This document shows positions 26,399-35,277 of a stretch of DNA of 64,000 nucleotides, one piece after another. The DNA comes from Streptomyces sp. 6-11-2 (lineage in GTDB: Bacteria; Actinomycetota; Actinomycetes; Streptomycetales; Streptomycetaceae). Within the stretch, counting starts at the first letter, position 1. Every line of letters starts with the position of its first letter. The stretch lies in contig NZ_BJOR01000001.1 of the NCBI RefSeq assembly GCF_006540305.1, positions 7,812,001 through 7,876,000 on the forward strand, read 5' to 3'. A model generated the notes under the pieces. It searched no databases and was not told the DNA's origin. It saw only the letters and a list, made by a program, of their open reading frames with translations. The position numbers and the translations under genes were made by a program.

Positions 26399-27234
26399 GC
26401 GGCCGACCAAGGGGCGTACGGGCGGCGCGGGTCGCGGTAGCCGCCGTACTGCCGGGGGAACTGGCCATGGTGGCCTGCCGGGTGGCCGGGGTCCGGCCAC
26501 CCGGGTGGGCGCTGGCGGGTGCCGAGGCACTGGTGCTCGCGGTGCTGCTGCTGGAGGCCTGGGTGCTGCGCTCGCTGTACGTCGCCGCGCACGCCCGCGG
26601 CGCGGACCGCCGGGCGGCGCGGCGGGCCGCCGTACAGGAGGCGGTGCCGGTGACGGTCCGACGCCTGGTCCTCCACGAGCTGCGCGCCCTCGCCTCCCTG
26701 GGGCGGTGGGTCCGGCGCGGCACGCACGGGGTACGCCCCGGGGACCTCGCTGCCGCGTACACCGGGCCCCAGACCGCGATGATGTACGGGCTGCTCTTCG
26801 TGATGGTCATCGAGACGGTGGGCCTGGCCTTCCTCATCCCTTGGCCGGCGGTCCACCGGGTGATCCTGGTACTCGACCTGTACGGCGTCGTCCTCGTGCT
26901 GACCCTGCACGCCGCCTGCGTCACCCGACCGCACATCGTGCGCCCCGACGGCTCTCTGCGGATCCGCTACGGAGCCCTCTTCGACCTCGCCGTACCGCCT
27001 GACGCGGTCGCCTCGGTCCGGGTCGACCGGCGCTACCCCGAGGGCCGTCTGATCACCCTCTCCGAGGACGGGGTCCTCGACCTGATCGTGGGCAGCCAGA
27101 CCTCGGTGACCCTGGAGCTGAACCGGCCACTCTCCTTCACTCGCCCGCTCGGCGCAACGGAAGAGGCCCACACCATCCGCTTCCACGCAGACGACCCGCG
27201 CGTACTGGTCAGCGCACTCCGTCAACCCGCCTGA
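26395..27234 (+). CDS. Integral membrane protein in MerR operon
   Basis: 279 residues with about four hydrophobic segments: ARVAVAAVLPGELAMVAC, GAEALVLAVLLLEAWVL, MYGLLFVMVIETVGLAFLIP and VILVLDLYGVVLVLTLHA. A soluble C-terminal domain of about 90 residues follows, with PH-like beta character (DAVASVRVDRRYPEGRLITL; VTLELNRPLSF). The start overlaps the MerR stop (ATGA). The function is unknown; context suggests a role in the response sensed by the regulator. Confidence 0.75.
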   Translation: MSGRPRGVRAARVAVAAVLPGELAMVACRVAGVRPPGWALAGAEALVLAVLLLEAWVLRSLYVAAHARGADRRAARRAAVQEAVPVTVRRLVLHELRALASLGRWVRRGTHGVRPGDLAAAYTGPQTAMMYGLLFVMVIETVGLAFLIPWPAVHRVILVLDLYGVVLVLTLHAACVTRPHIVRPDGSLRIRYGALFDLAVPPDAVASVRVDRRYPEGRLITLSEDGVLDLIVGSQTSVTLELNRPLSFTRPLGATEEAHTIRFHADDPRVLVSALRQPA

Positions 27235-27535
27235 GCACACAGATCGGTTCCGACCGCACAGGCGGAGCGAAAGACAACTTCGCAGGAGGAGTACTACGGC
27301 GACGTGCAGGAGGTCGGACGCCCGTGGCCTTCGCCGCGACTTGGCGCCCGGCAAGGCACTCCGATCGGGCGCCCGCCCGGTTGCAGTTCGGCTACTCGGC
27401 AATCTCATAAATGAGCATCTGTGAGAGATCTGCGAGAGCCCCCGGAGTGATCACGCACGTTGCCGGGTATGCCGTCGGCCCCGACTCGGCGTCGGCAAAG
27501 GCAGCATGCGGGAGGGCATGGCACGGTCGGTCGGG
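27235..27535. other. 301-bp gap, no supportable gene
   Basis: The region separates two convergent genes. No motif-bearing frame and no strong hairpin was recognised. Confidence 0.4.
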
Positions 27536-28339
27536 TCAGACGTGGCAGCGTACGTTGACTAGCAGTGTGTCTGCGGGCAGTGCGAGGAGATAGGACTGGA
27601 CACCCTGGTGCCCCTCGTTGACGTCCGGCTCGTGGACGCAATCGGCGCGGCTGTGGCATGCGCCATGCTGGGGCGCTTCGTCCAGTTCGTACCACCATCC
27701 GCCTAGAGTCAGCACGTTGCGCGAAGGCAAGAGGCTGAACTCGTAGGTCGCGACGTATTCCTCGCGGCTGCGTTGGCCGATACCGACCGCGTCCCAGCCG
27801 AAGGAGAAGTGGTCCGCTATATCGGGCCGGGCCAATGTCGGCGCGACCTCGGCCCAGGCGTGGACGGCCGGCTGGGCACGGTAGGCGGCGGCCTCATGTG
27901 ACGTTTCGTACGAGGCCCTGGTCCCTGCGGCGGCGAGGTGCCGGTAAAAGAACACCGACTCGTCGTCCGCAGCCGGGTGGCGGGAAGCTACCTCCTGCCA
28001 TCGATCCCAGACCCGGCCCGCGTGCTCGGCGCCCCTCGCTCGGAGGGCATCGCGGAAATCGATCAGCCCCCTCGGCCCACCCGCGCATATTCCGGGCAGA
28101 CCGGGCTCCAACGTGCCGTCCCAGCGGGGACGATCCTCGATCAGCCGCGGGTCGTCCTCGTGGTCGGCCAGCACCGGCAGGCCCATGGACCCGCCACAGA
28201 TCCGAAAGCTGTCCCACACATCCCGTTCCACGGCGCCCACACCGTCTCGCGCGAAGGGCATCATCGCCTCCGCGACCGCCTCGTCGACCCTTCCCACGGC
28301 CGAACCGGGCAGGCACACGATGATCGACATTCCAGCCAT
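27536..28339 (-). CDS. Hypothetical protein
   Basis: 267 residues from ATG 28339 (an ATG at 28330 is equally possible). Recognisable blocks are MSIIVCLPGSAVGRVDEAVA, VWDSFRICGGSMGLPVLADH, SFGWDAVGIGQRSREEYVAT and TLGGWWYELDEAPQHGACHS. It has good codon bias and no membrane helix or signal peptide. I recognise no domain, although similar stand-alone proteins occur in Streptomyces. The 28340-28656 gap upstream holds only its likely promoter and no clear gene. Confidence 0.65.
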   Translation of the reverse strand: MAGMSIIVCLPGSAVGRVDEAVAEAMMPFARDGVGAVERDVWDSFRICGGSMGLPVLADHEDDPRLIEDRPRWDGTLEPGLPGICAGGPRGLIDFRDALRARGAEHAGRVWDRWQEVASRHPAADDESVFFYRHLAAAGTRASYETSHEAAAYRAQPAVHAWAEVAPTLARPDIADHFSFGWDAVGIGQRSREEYVATYEFSLLPSRNVLTLGGWWYELDEAPQHGACHSRADCVHEPDVNEGHQGVQSYLLALPADTLLVNVRCHV

Positions 28340-28656
28340 CCTGGGATCGTAGGCAGGACGATCACTGCACGCCATCCCATCCGCGGCGAACTGGAGAGTC
28401 TCAGTCAGCCCAAATAGGCACTCGGCTACACGGAAAGCATGCGCAGTGTCATCGGTTCGTCACGAGGTACGCGCGTGGACTCCCCATGATCAAGAATTCA
28501 GCCAGGGGCGACCTCACCTGACCAGCCAGATGGAGAGACTGTCATTTCGCGTGATGCCAGATCAACTTCTTACGCGCGATGGCGCCAAGGTCGGTCCGTA
28601 TGGCGGAGCCAACCAAAGTGCTTGCAGACGCACGGTGACTCGCGCCACGACGGGTT

Positions 28657-28917
28657 TCAAGATTGCGTGTGGCACACGGCTCTGCGACGCAACCCCCACG
28701 CCCTGAATCGGCCGCTCACGAAGATGCCTACGCCGATGGACAGCGCCATCAACAGAATCGACGGCCCGCCGTCGAGGGTCACGTGGCGGCCTCCGGCTGC
28801 CAACGACATCAGGAAAGCAATCGCCGTGAAGGTCGCGCCGGCGACGGTAAGGAAGACCGCTATCTCGGCCCACCACATGGCCCGCGTCGGTCGAGTCGTC
28901 ATGGCGATGTTGTACAT
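28657..28917 (-). CDS. Small two-helix membrane protein
   Basis: 86 residues from ATG 28917 (or 81 from ATG 28902). There are two hydrophobic segments: WWAEIAVFLTVAGATFTAIA and ILLMALSIGVGIFVSGRF, with basic ends. Plausible as a small inner-membrane protein; function unknown. The frame extends further upstream without added evidence. Confidence 0.5.
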   Translation of the reverse strand: MYNIAMTTRPTRAMWWAEIAVFLTVAGATFTAIAFLMSLAAGGRHVTLDGGPSILLMALSIGVGIFVSGRFRAWGLRRRAVCHTQS

Positions 28918-29136
28918 GGCGCATCTGGTTGCTGTACAGCAGGGAAGTGCAGCAACCCCGCGCCCAGGACCAACCGCTGCCAGCCCCAAGCAATCAGCTG
29001 ACGTGCCTGACCGGCCTCAGCGACCACCATGCCCATGGTTCGCATCGAGGGGATCAGCCGCGACGAGCGGACCCGCCGCTCGATCACTCGCCGCCATATC
29101 ACCGGGTACCGAGTGGTTGGCAGCCCAGGTGGGCGA

Positions 29137-29538
29137 TCAGGCAGCCTTTGCCCGGCTGACGATCAAAGCGAACAGGGCTGCGCCAACGGGTACCCCGATG
29201 ATCCCGCCTACCTGGAATCCCACATGGTGCGTGGGGGAGAGCCACGCCTGCACTGCAAGGCCGAGCACTGCCATCACGAGCACGGCCACGAGAGCGACTG
29301 CACATCCAACGCGCCGGCGCGGTGGCTCGGCGATGTAGAGCCCGAGCATTGGGGCAGCGGCGAACACCTGGACCGCGAAGGTGAGCGTTCTGTCGACCCC
29401 GTCTTCGAAGTGCCAAAGCGCCAGAGTCACGACTCCCCAGACAGCAAGGCCGAGCAGAGCACGCAATGCGACGGACACGACCACAACCCACGCTCGGCGG
29501 CGAATCGGGTCAGTCTCGGGGCCTTGCTCTCTCGTCAC
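29137..29538 (-). CDS. Four-helix membrane protein
   Basis: 133 residues. The basic N-terminus (TREQGPETDPIRRRAW) is followed by four hydrophobic segments: VVVVSVALRALLGLAVWGVV, TFAVQVFAAAPMLGLYIA, VGCAVALVAVLVMAVLGLAV and VGGIIGVPVGAALFALIV. Function unknown. It lies 220 nt upstream of the two-helix protein on the same strand, so they might form an operon. Confidence 0.65.
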   Translation of the reverse strand: MTREQGPETDPIRRRAWVVVVSVALRALLGLAVWGVVTLALWHFEDGVDRTLTFAVQVFAAAPMLGLYIAEPPRRRVGCAVALVAVLVMAVLGLAVQAWLSPTHHVGFQVGGIIGVPVGAALFALIVSRAKAA

Positions 29539-29547
29539 GGTGAGAGG

Positions 29548-29900
29548 TTAGCGGGCGTACGGGACGGTGCATGACCCTGGGGCTTTTGAGCACTCGCGCA
29601 GTTTGTCGTTGAAGACCTCGGCGTCGTCGATGACGACGCCGTCGAGCAGTCGGTAGAACTCTTCGGCGCCGATGCGGTGGGAGCGTTCGGTCTTGCCGTT
29701 CAGCCGCGGGGTGCGGGGCTTGATGTACGTGTGGGCGATGCCCTTGTCGAGCACGTGCCATTGAAAGGCGGACTGGAACTCGGCGCCGTTGTCGATCTGG
29801 ATGACCTCGACCTGGAACGGCAGGCGCTGCAGCACGCAGTCGAGGAACGGGGATGGACTTCGGCATGGGGATCTCCGTAGTGATCGGAGACCCAGGTGTC
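29548..29900 (-). pseudogene. IS481-type integrase-core fragment
   Basis: The frame 29548-29835 encodes LQRLPFQVEVIQIDNGAEFQ, KPRTPRLNGKTERSHRIGAE and EFYRLLDGVVIDDAEVFNDK. These carry the second D and the E of the rve DDE core. The C-terminal end is missing, and a frameshift near 29840 breaks it from upstream sequence. It is fused to an IS5-like terminus. Confidence 0.75.
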
Positions 29901-29928
29901 AACGATGATCGTCAGTTTTGGACGTCGA

Positions 29929-30060
29929 CGTCGGACGGGTAGACAAGCAAACGAAGCCTCTGGTGGAGACGGATTTCTTGGTCGAAAACCCATCTACCAG
30001 GGAATTCACCTGTCTGTCAGCCCAACTGCCAACCCAAACCGGCAGGTTGGAAAGGGCTCA
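29929..30060. repeat. Terminal region of an IS5-like element, copy 2
   Basis: A diverged same-orientation copy of 5336-5472. It contains the minus-strand codons LVYPSDVDV of the transposase start and the same terminus GCAGGTTGGAAAGGGCTCA ending at 30060. The transposase gene is cut after nine codons. Confidence 0.7.
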
Positions 30061-30171
30061 CTGCCGCAGTAAATGTGTACACCTCGCCCAGGCGGCCGGA
30101 ATCGGCCGCCGCAGGTCCCGGCGATCACGCTAGGGGCTCCGCCGCAGTAAATCCGGCATTTACTGCGGCAG
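30061..30171. repeat. Triple CTGCCGCAGTAAATG repeat with strong hairpin
   Basis: CTGCCGCAGTAAATG lies at 30061-30075, directly against the IS edge. GCCGCAGTAAAT (30141-30152) and ATTTACTGCGGC (30158-30169) form a perfect 12-bp hairpin with a 5-nt loop. The inverted copy (30157-30171) is an exact complement of the first. The hairpin sits 9 nt past the ABC permease stop and may act as its terminator. Confidence 0.6.
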
Positions 30172-30179
30172 GCGCGTAG

Positions 30180-31019
30180 TCACGTCTGCACTCGCCGGGC
30201 GAAGCGGCGCAGGGCGAGGTAGCCCAGAGCGGCGGTGCCGAGGGTGAGAGCGGTGAGGTAGGCCCAGGTCGGCATGTGACCCGTGGAGGGCGTGAGGTTG
30301 GCGCGGAGGCCCTCGCTCATGTAAACGAGCGGGTTGGCCAGGGTCAGGACCTGGACCCAGCGGATCGGGTGCAGAGCGGTCCACGGGTAGTAGACGCAGC
30401 CCAGCATGGTGGCGGCGGCCAGGAGCAGGCCGAGCAGCGGCCCGAAGGCGGAGGCGTCGACCGCGGTTCCGAGCAGCAGCCCGAGTGTGGAGGCGAGCAG
30501 CGCGCTGAGTACCAGTGTCGTCAGCAGCAGGGGCCAGTTGTCGATATGGGCTCGGGGCGCGTTGCCGGGGGCGTGGACGAGCCAGACGATCGGAACGACA
30601 ACGAGGGTCGAGACGAGGCCGAAGATCGCGGAGGAGGTGATCTTCTGCAGGCCCAGGGCCCAGACGGGCAGGGGCGCCAGGGCGCGGTCGGTGATCTCGC
30701 GGCCCGGGCCGAGTTCGGCGGCCAGCGGCCCGGTGACAGACATGATGCTCTGCAGGGTGAGGGTGCTGGCGATCAGACCGGGCAGCAGGATCGTGGAGAA
30801 CGAGGTCGTGCCGCCCAGTCCGCTGCCGATGCTGGGCATGACGTAGGCGAAGGCGAAGGTGAACAGCAGCGGCTGGAGGCCGACCTGGATGAGCAGAGCG
30901 GGAAGGTTGCGGCCCAGGACGTGGAGGTCGCGGCTGGTCAGCGCGCGGTAGGCGTGCCAGGCGGCCCGGCGGGACGACAGCGGGCGGGAGGTGATGGCGA
31001 GAAGGTTCGCGGTGGTCAT
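30180..31019 (-). CDS. ABC-2 type export permease (DrrB-like)
   Basis: 279 residues with six hydrophobic segments, matching the ABC-2 family: LTSRDLHVLGRNLPALLIQV at the N-terminus and the VYYPWTALHPIRWVQVLTLANPLVYMSEGLR block at the end. It should form the membrane channel of a drug or lipid exporter with the ATPase encoded just upstream (ATGA overlap at 31016-31019). A hairpin follows the stop. Confidence 0.9.
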   Translation of the reverse strand: MTTANLLAITSRPLSSRRAAWHAYRALTSRDLHVLGRNLPALLIQVGLQPLLFTFAFAYVMPSIGSGLGGTTSFSTILLPGLIASTLTLQSIMSVTGPLAAELGPGREITDRALAPLPVWALGLQKITSSAIFGLVSTLVVVPIVWLVHAPGNAPRAHIDNWPLLLTTLVLSALLASTLGLLLGTAVDASAFGPLLGLLLAAATMLGCVYYPWTALHPIRWVQVLTLANPLVYMSEGLRANLTPSTGHMPTWAYLTALTLGTAALGYLALRRFARRVQT

Positions 31020-32026
31020 GGCGTGTAGTCACGTCCGGTCAGGGTGAGGAAGGCGGTCTGCAGGCTGGGGGGTGTGGTGGTGGCGTCGCGGACGATGAGG
31101 CCGGCCGCACTGCCGGCTCGCAGCAGGTGGCCCAGGAGGCCGTCGGGATGCGTGGTGCGGACCCGTACGGTCGGGCCGTCGACGGCCACGTCGTGGGGGC
31201 CGCCGGGGATGCTGCGCAGGGCGTCTGTGGCCGGGGTGGCATTGCCGTCGTAGCGGACGATGATGACCGTCTGCGCTCCGCTGGACGCCTTGATCGCCCC
31301 GGGGGTGTCGCAGGCGAGCAGGTGCCCGTGGTCGATGACGGCCAAGCGCTGGCACAGGGCCTCGGCCTCGTCGAGGTAATGGGTGGTCAGCACCACGGTC
31401 TGGCCGACCTCATGCAGGCTTGCGATGGTCCGCCAGAGGTCCTCGCGTGCCTGAGGGTCGACGCCTGCGGTGGGTTCGTCGAGGAAGAGCACCTCCGGCA
31501 GGTGCATCAGGGCCCGGCCGATCATGACCCGGCGGGCCTGGCCGCCGGAGAGCTGGTGGGCTTTGGCGCCGGCCTTGTCGGCGAGACCGAACTGCTCCAG
31601 CAGTTCGAGCGCGCGGCGGCGGGCTGCTGGGGCGGACATGCCGAAGTAACGGCCGCGGAAGGCAAGGTTGTCCGCGACGGTGAGTGCGCGGTCCAGTGTG
31701 TTGGCCTGGGAGACCACGCCGATACGGGACTTCACGCCGACCGGGTCGGCGCTCACCTCGTACCCGGCGACCCACGCCTGTCCGGCGCTGGGCGCGACCA
31801 GGGTGGTGAGCATGCCGATGCTGGTGGATTTACCAGCGCCGTTGGTGCCGAGCAGGCCGAAGAACTCGCCCTGGTGGACCGTCAGGTCCAGACCGTCGAC
31901 GGCGACAAGACCGCCCTGCGCGCGCGGATAGACCTTGCGCAGGCCCTCCGTGCGGATGGCTGCCGGGGCGTGGGCCGTGGTGGCGGCGGGGGCGAGGGGC
32001 GGTGCGGGGGCTGGGGTTGGATTCAT
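31016..32026 (-). CDS. ABC exporter ATP-binding protein (DrrA-like)
   Basis: 336 residues. Walker A GTNGAGKST, Q-loop, signature LSGGQARR, Walker B LFLDEPTAGVD and H-loop TTHYLDEAE are all present, plus a C-terminal extension of about 100 residues as in DrrA. The Pro/Ala-rich N-terminus is low complexity. It powers the DrrB-like permease. The MarR regulator gene lies 51 nt upstream on the same strand, so the three genes probably form one operon. Confidence 0.92.
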   Translation of the reverse strand: MNPTPAPAPPLAPAATTAHAPAAIRTEGLRKVYPRAQGGLVAVDGLDLTVHQGEFFGLLGTNGAGKSTSIGMLTTLVAPSAGQAWVAGYEVSADPVGVKSRIGVVSQANTLDRALTVADNLAFRGRYFGMSAPAARRRALELLEQFGLADKAGAKAHQLSGGQARRVMIGRALMHLPEVLFLDEPTAGVDPQAREDLWRTIASLHEVGQTVVLTTHYLDEAEALCQRLAVIDHGHLLACDTPGAIKASSGAQTVIIVRYDGNATPATDALRSIPGGPHDVAVDGPTVRVRTTHPDGLLGHLLRAGSAAGLIVRDATTTPPSLQTAFLTLTGRDYTP

Positions 32027-32077
32027 GTGGGTGCTCCAAGGTGCGGATGAGGCATCCGTCGGGAGGCGTGCCGGGGG

Positions 32078-32533
32078 TTATGGGGTGAGGGTGTGGCCGG
32101 GCAGGCCGGTACCGCCCAGGCGCGTCAGCAGCGCGGACATCTGGCCGATGTCCTCCTTGCTCCACGGGGGCGCGGCGAAGATCTCGGCGGCGATCTGCTC
32201 GGCCGTGGCGAGCATGTCCGTCAGGCGTGCGCGGCCGGTGTCGGTCAGTGCCGCGTAGGCCACCCGGCCGTCACGGGCGTCCGTCTCGCGCGTCACCAGC
32301 CCGATCCGCTCCAGCGGCGCCAGCCCCCGGGTCACCCCGGAGGCAGTCAGACCCAGCGCCTCAGCCAGGTCCACCCGGCGCATCCGGCCGCCGGGCGCCT
32401 GCCCCAGACGCAGCAGCGTCGTGAAGTCGGCCAGGCTCACCCCATGCAACCCTCCCAGGCTCGCGTCGAACCGCTTCACCAGGGCCGTCTGGGCCCTCAC
32501 GAGACGCAGCGACGCGTCAAGCGCATCACTCAT
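32078..32533 (-). CDS. MarR-family regulator of the ABC exporter
   Basis: 151 residues. The winged helix (DFTTLLRLGQAPGGRMRRVD; LAEALGLTASGVTRGLAPLE; GLVTRETDARDGRVAYAALT) is complete. ATG 32533 has AAGGAGG 5 nt upstream, so the GTG two codons earlier is less likely. A long inverted repeat lies 10 nt before the start, the usual place for autorepression. It most likely represses its own operon, including the DrrAB-like exporter, until a ligand binds. Confidence 0.9.
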   Translation of the reverse strand: MSDALDASLRLVRAQTALVKRFDASLGGLHGVSLADFTTLLRLGQAPGGRMRRVDLAEALGLTASGVTRGLAPLERIGLVTRETDARDGRVAYAALTDTGRARLTDMLATAEQIAAEIFAAPPWSKEDIGQMSALLTRLGGTGLPGHTLTP

Positions 32534-32542
32534 TGCCACCTC

Positions 32543-32581
32543 CTTGACTGCTCAAGCATATCAGTAGCTTGAGTAGTCAAG
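32543..32581. promoter_or_regulatory. MarR operator, 15-bp inverted repeat
   Basis: CTTGACTGCTCAAGC (32543-32557) and GCTTGAGTAGTCAAG (32567-32581) are inverted repeats with one mismatch and a 9-bp centre (ATATCAGTA). They sit directly upstream of the MarR start codon and overlap its Shine-Dalgarno side. Each arm also holds an inner TTGA/TCAA symmetry. Confidence 0.75.
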
Positions 32582-32759
32582 GATTTGTTCAGTTGATGGC
32601 CGGACGGAATCCTTGGACAGGAGCTTGGGGTGGCGAGGAGGACCTGAGGAGGCGCTGGGCCCGAGGGGCCGAGGACAAGTGGGAGCACGACCGCCCCGCC
32701 TTCGTACCAGCCGACCCGGACAGTGGTCTCGACTTCATCCTGGAACAGCCGATGACGGC

Positions 32760-33160
32760 GTGGACACCCTGCGCTCCTGCGCTGTTCCATCTCGCACTGG
32801 TTCGCGGCGCAGTGCACCGCCGTGGCGGGGACCCGGCAGGACGGCTCGACGTAGACGCGGCCGAGCGCCGAGCGGAGCAGCGGCGCCGGGAGGCCGGGCG
32901 CGTCAACGAGGAACTCGTCGCCGCCGCTACCCGGCCCGGCCGCGCGGCCCAAAGTGTCCCCGCCGCCCTCACCGCCAGCGAAGTCCGGGTGGCACGCCTG
33001 GCCGCCGACGGCCATACGAACCGCGAGAACGCCCAAGAGCTGCGTGGTCGCGGCGGCGAGAAGGGGCAGGCCATCACCGTGTGCCGATCCGTCCGGACGC
33101 GCCCTGGGAACGAGAACTCGGCGGCCTCTTCCTCTTGCATACCGGTCGAACGGACGGTGA
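32760..33160 (+). pseudogene. LuxR-family (LAL-type) regulator, C-terminal remnant
   Basis: The frame reads APALFHLALVRGAVHRRGGD, then ALTASEVRVARLAADGHTNR and ENAQEL. The second block is the LuxR HTH beginning, normally followed by the KTVETHL recognition helix; here it degenerates into RGRGGEKGQ. No start or sensor domain remains. Confidence 0.5.
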
Positions 33161-33369
33161 TGCCCGACACGGGCAAGGAGATCGAGGCCGTAGATGTCCC
33201 GGGGCTCGGCGCGACGCTCACCCATCACGTCCGCACCAACGACCCCCCGGCACTGGATTCCGTTTTCGTGGAGAGCATGACGAAGTGGTGCGAGTCGGTC
33301 TGGGACATGCTCACCGACGAGGGACAGTGGCCCACAGCGGATCCGCGATCACGGGACGCTCCGGCTTGA
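33161..33369 (+). CDS. Possible small acidic protein
   Basis: 69 residues from ATG 33161: MPDTGKEIEAVDVPGLGATL and VESMTKWCESVWDMLTDEGQ. Codon bias is good, but there is no clear Shine-Dalgarno site. The gene overlaps the convergent membrane-protein gene by 59 nt, and the frame is continuous with the LuxR remnant, so it may be only debris. Confidence 0.3.
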
Positions 33370-34285
33370 TGTCGGCGAGCTTCTCCCAGAGGTTGCGGTG
33401 GCACTCCATGTGGTGTTCCGCGATCTGTCTGGTCGAGCGCGCCCGCGAGTGCAGATCCCAGCCGATGTAGCGGGCCTCGCCGTAGAGCGGGCCGAAGCCT
33501 TCGGTGTCGAGGATCCGGTAGGTGTTCTCGTGCCAGGTGACGTCTCTGTGCTCGATGCCGTACGGCGTGGAGAAAACTGTTTCCTGGTTGAGGATGTACA
33601 GCTTCCGCTCGGGTATCTGCGGCGACTCCCGGATCTCGCAGGATATGACGATTCCCGGATTTCGCTGGTGCACCCGTTCCAGCAGGTTCTTCAGTGTGAT
33701 CCAGTTGTGCTTGGTGAAGTCGTCCCGCATCCGTTGCCGGTTCTCCGGGGAGTCCCGGAAGTAGAACCTCTCCGCTTCGGACTGACCATTACGGGGCGCG
33801 GGGACAAGGCCTCCGGGCAGCCCCATCGGAAGGTTCAGATGGGCGATGATGATACACAGCTTCAGTTCGACCGTGCGTACTTCGTGATCGGCCATCTTCT
33901 CCAGCGGTACCCGCAGCGCGTCCAGCAGCGTTTGCATCGTGAATCCGGAGAAGTCGACCCGCACGAGCCGCGCCTGGAACGCCCCCCGGAACGCGGCGTG
34001 CAGTTCATCCCGGTCGGCGAAGACATGGACGCCCGACACCTCCTTCGGCTCGGACCCGCTGATGGCATCGAAGAGGATCAGGGCGATCAGCGCCGCGAAC
34101 GAACCTCCGAGCAATTGCTGTCCCTTGAGGGCGTTCCCCAGCGGGTCGATGACCTCGGCGGCGACTCCGAGCAGGGCGACCAGGGCGAGCAGCCAGCGCA
34201 CCACGCGAGGCTTCCACCGGCCCAGCGTGTCCTGGAGGCGTTCGAGTCGGCTCGGGCCGTTGTCGCCCTCACTGCGAGATGACAC
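33311..34285 (-). CDS. Hypothetical membrane-anchored protein
   Basis: 324 residues from GTG 34285 (GGGGG upstream). Two hydrophobic segments lie near the N-terminus (VVRWLLALVALLGVAAEVI; GGSFAALIALILFDAISG), followed by a cytoplasmic domain of about 240 residues with FADRDELHAAFRGAFQARLV and a PLYGEARYIGWDLHSRARST end. I recognise no named family; proteins of this layout sit near nucleotide- or phospholipase-like signalling genes, but that link is weak here. It follows the HAD hydrolase gene on the same strand. Confidence 0.65.
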   Translation of the reverse strand: MSSRSEGDNGPSRLERLQDTLGRWKPRVVRWLLALVALLGVAAEVIDPLGNALKGQQLLGGSFAALIALILFDAISGSEPKEVSGVHVFADRDELHAAFRGAFQARLVRVDFSGFTMQTLLDALRVPLEKMADHEVRTVELKLCIIIAHLNLPMGLPGGLVPAPRNGQSEAERFYFRDSPENRQRMRDDFTKHNWITLKNLLERVHQRNPGIVISCEIRESPQIPERKLYILNQETVFSTPYGIEHRDVTWHENTYRILDTEGFGPLYGEARYIGWDLHSRARSTRQIAEHHMECHRNLWEKLADIKPERPVIADPLWATVPRR

Positions 34286-34372
34286 ACGTACCCCCGTGCG
34301 TGCCGTGGTGTGCGGGAGGGTGATGATGCCCCGTGGATCCCCTTTGCACACCAACTCGGCAGAATCGGTGGG

Positions 34373-35119
34373 TCAGTTGGCCTTTATGGCCGCCAAGGAC
34401 CTCGCGGCGTCGACGACCGGCGCGTGCCCTTGCACGACCCAGCCCGCGCCGTGGTTCCTCATCTCCCGGGCGCGCTCGGCCGATGGCGTGTGGCCGAGGA
34501 AGGGGGTGCCCGCCACCCGGGCGGCCTGGAGGTCGGTGAGCTGGTCGCCGATGAGCAGGGTCTGGGTGCCCGGCAGGTCCAGGAGCCTCAGAGCGCGGCG
34601 GACGGGGTACGGATCGGGCTTCATGTGCCGCAGCTCGTGCGGGTCCCGCCCCACCACGGTGTCGAACTTTGATTGCAAGCCGTTGTTCTTGAGGAACTCC
34701 CAGACCGGGCCGTCGGAGTTGTTGCTGACGATCACCAGGCGCAGACCGAGGTCGCACAGTGCGTCGACGAGGCGCAGGACGTCCGGTGCCGGAACGGCCG
34801 CCCTGACGGCGTCGTACTCGTACCGGGTGACGATGGCCTCGGCCTCGGTCAGCGCGCGGGGATCGCGGGGCGTGACGGTCGGCCGGTCGAACATGTCCCG
34901 CAGATGCCGGAGGATGCCGTGGGAGTCGTCGCACTTCTCGACGTCGGGGTCCAGCCGGCCCCAGATATCGCGTACGACGTCCTTGATCTCGTGGGCTACG
35001 GGCGCGGTCGACTCGTCGCGGAAGAGGTCGGTGACCGGTCCGTCGAAGTCGAGCAGCACGGCACGTGCGCCGCGGAGCAGCCGCTGCAGAGCCCCACGTT
35101 CGTCGAGTGTGCCAGCCAT
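34373..35119 (-). CDS. HAD-family hydrolase (phosphatase)
   Basis: 248 residues. HAD motif I is LLDFDGPVTD (nucleophile and acid-base aspartates), with a D-x-D variant DFDG. Motif II is VIVSNNSD, motif III K is in MKPDP, and motif IV is LIGDQLTDLQAA. The alpha-helical cap lies between motifs I and II. The ATG at 35119 has GGGAGGAG upstream. A phosphoglycolate-phosphatase-like role on a small phosphate ester is likely; the substrate is unknown. Confidence 0.88.
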   Translation of the reverse strand: MAGTLDERGALQRLLRGARAVLLDFDGPVTDLFRDESTAPVAHEIKDVVRDIWGRLDPDVEKCDDSHGILRHLRDMFDRPTVTPRDPRALTEAEAIVTRYEYDAVRAAVPAPDVLRLVDALCDLGLRLVIVSNNSDGPVWEFLKNNGLQSKFDTVVGRDPHELRHMKPDPYPVRRALRLLDLPGTQTLLIGDQLTDLQAARVAGTPFLGHTPSAERAREMRNHGAGWVVQGHAPVVDAARSLAAIKAN

Positions 35120-35277
35120 CGGTCTCCTCCCGTCACCCCGGCCAGTGTGGACCATGGCGGGCCGTGCGGCCAGCACTGCAGGCCATGGCGCAATCCGGAC
35201 GCAGCCAGATATGTGGAGGACAGGTGTGATTCCGGGATTCGTAGTTGGCTTGAGCTGGGGTGTTGCAGGTTTCTGTC

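Noticed and set aside
26376..27408. Long minus-strand frames opposite the MerR and membrane genes
   Set aside because: Ser/Arg/Thr-rich shadow without start signals.
29677..29880. Plus-strand short frame in the IS481 fragment
   Set aside because: Antisense to the integrase core; no independent evidence.
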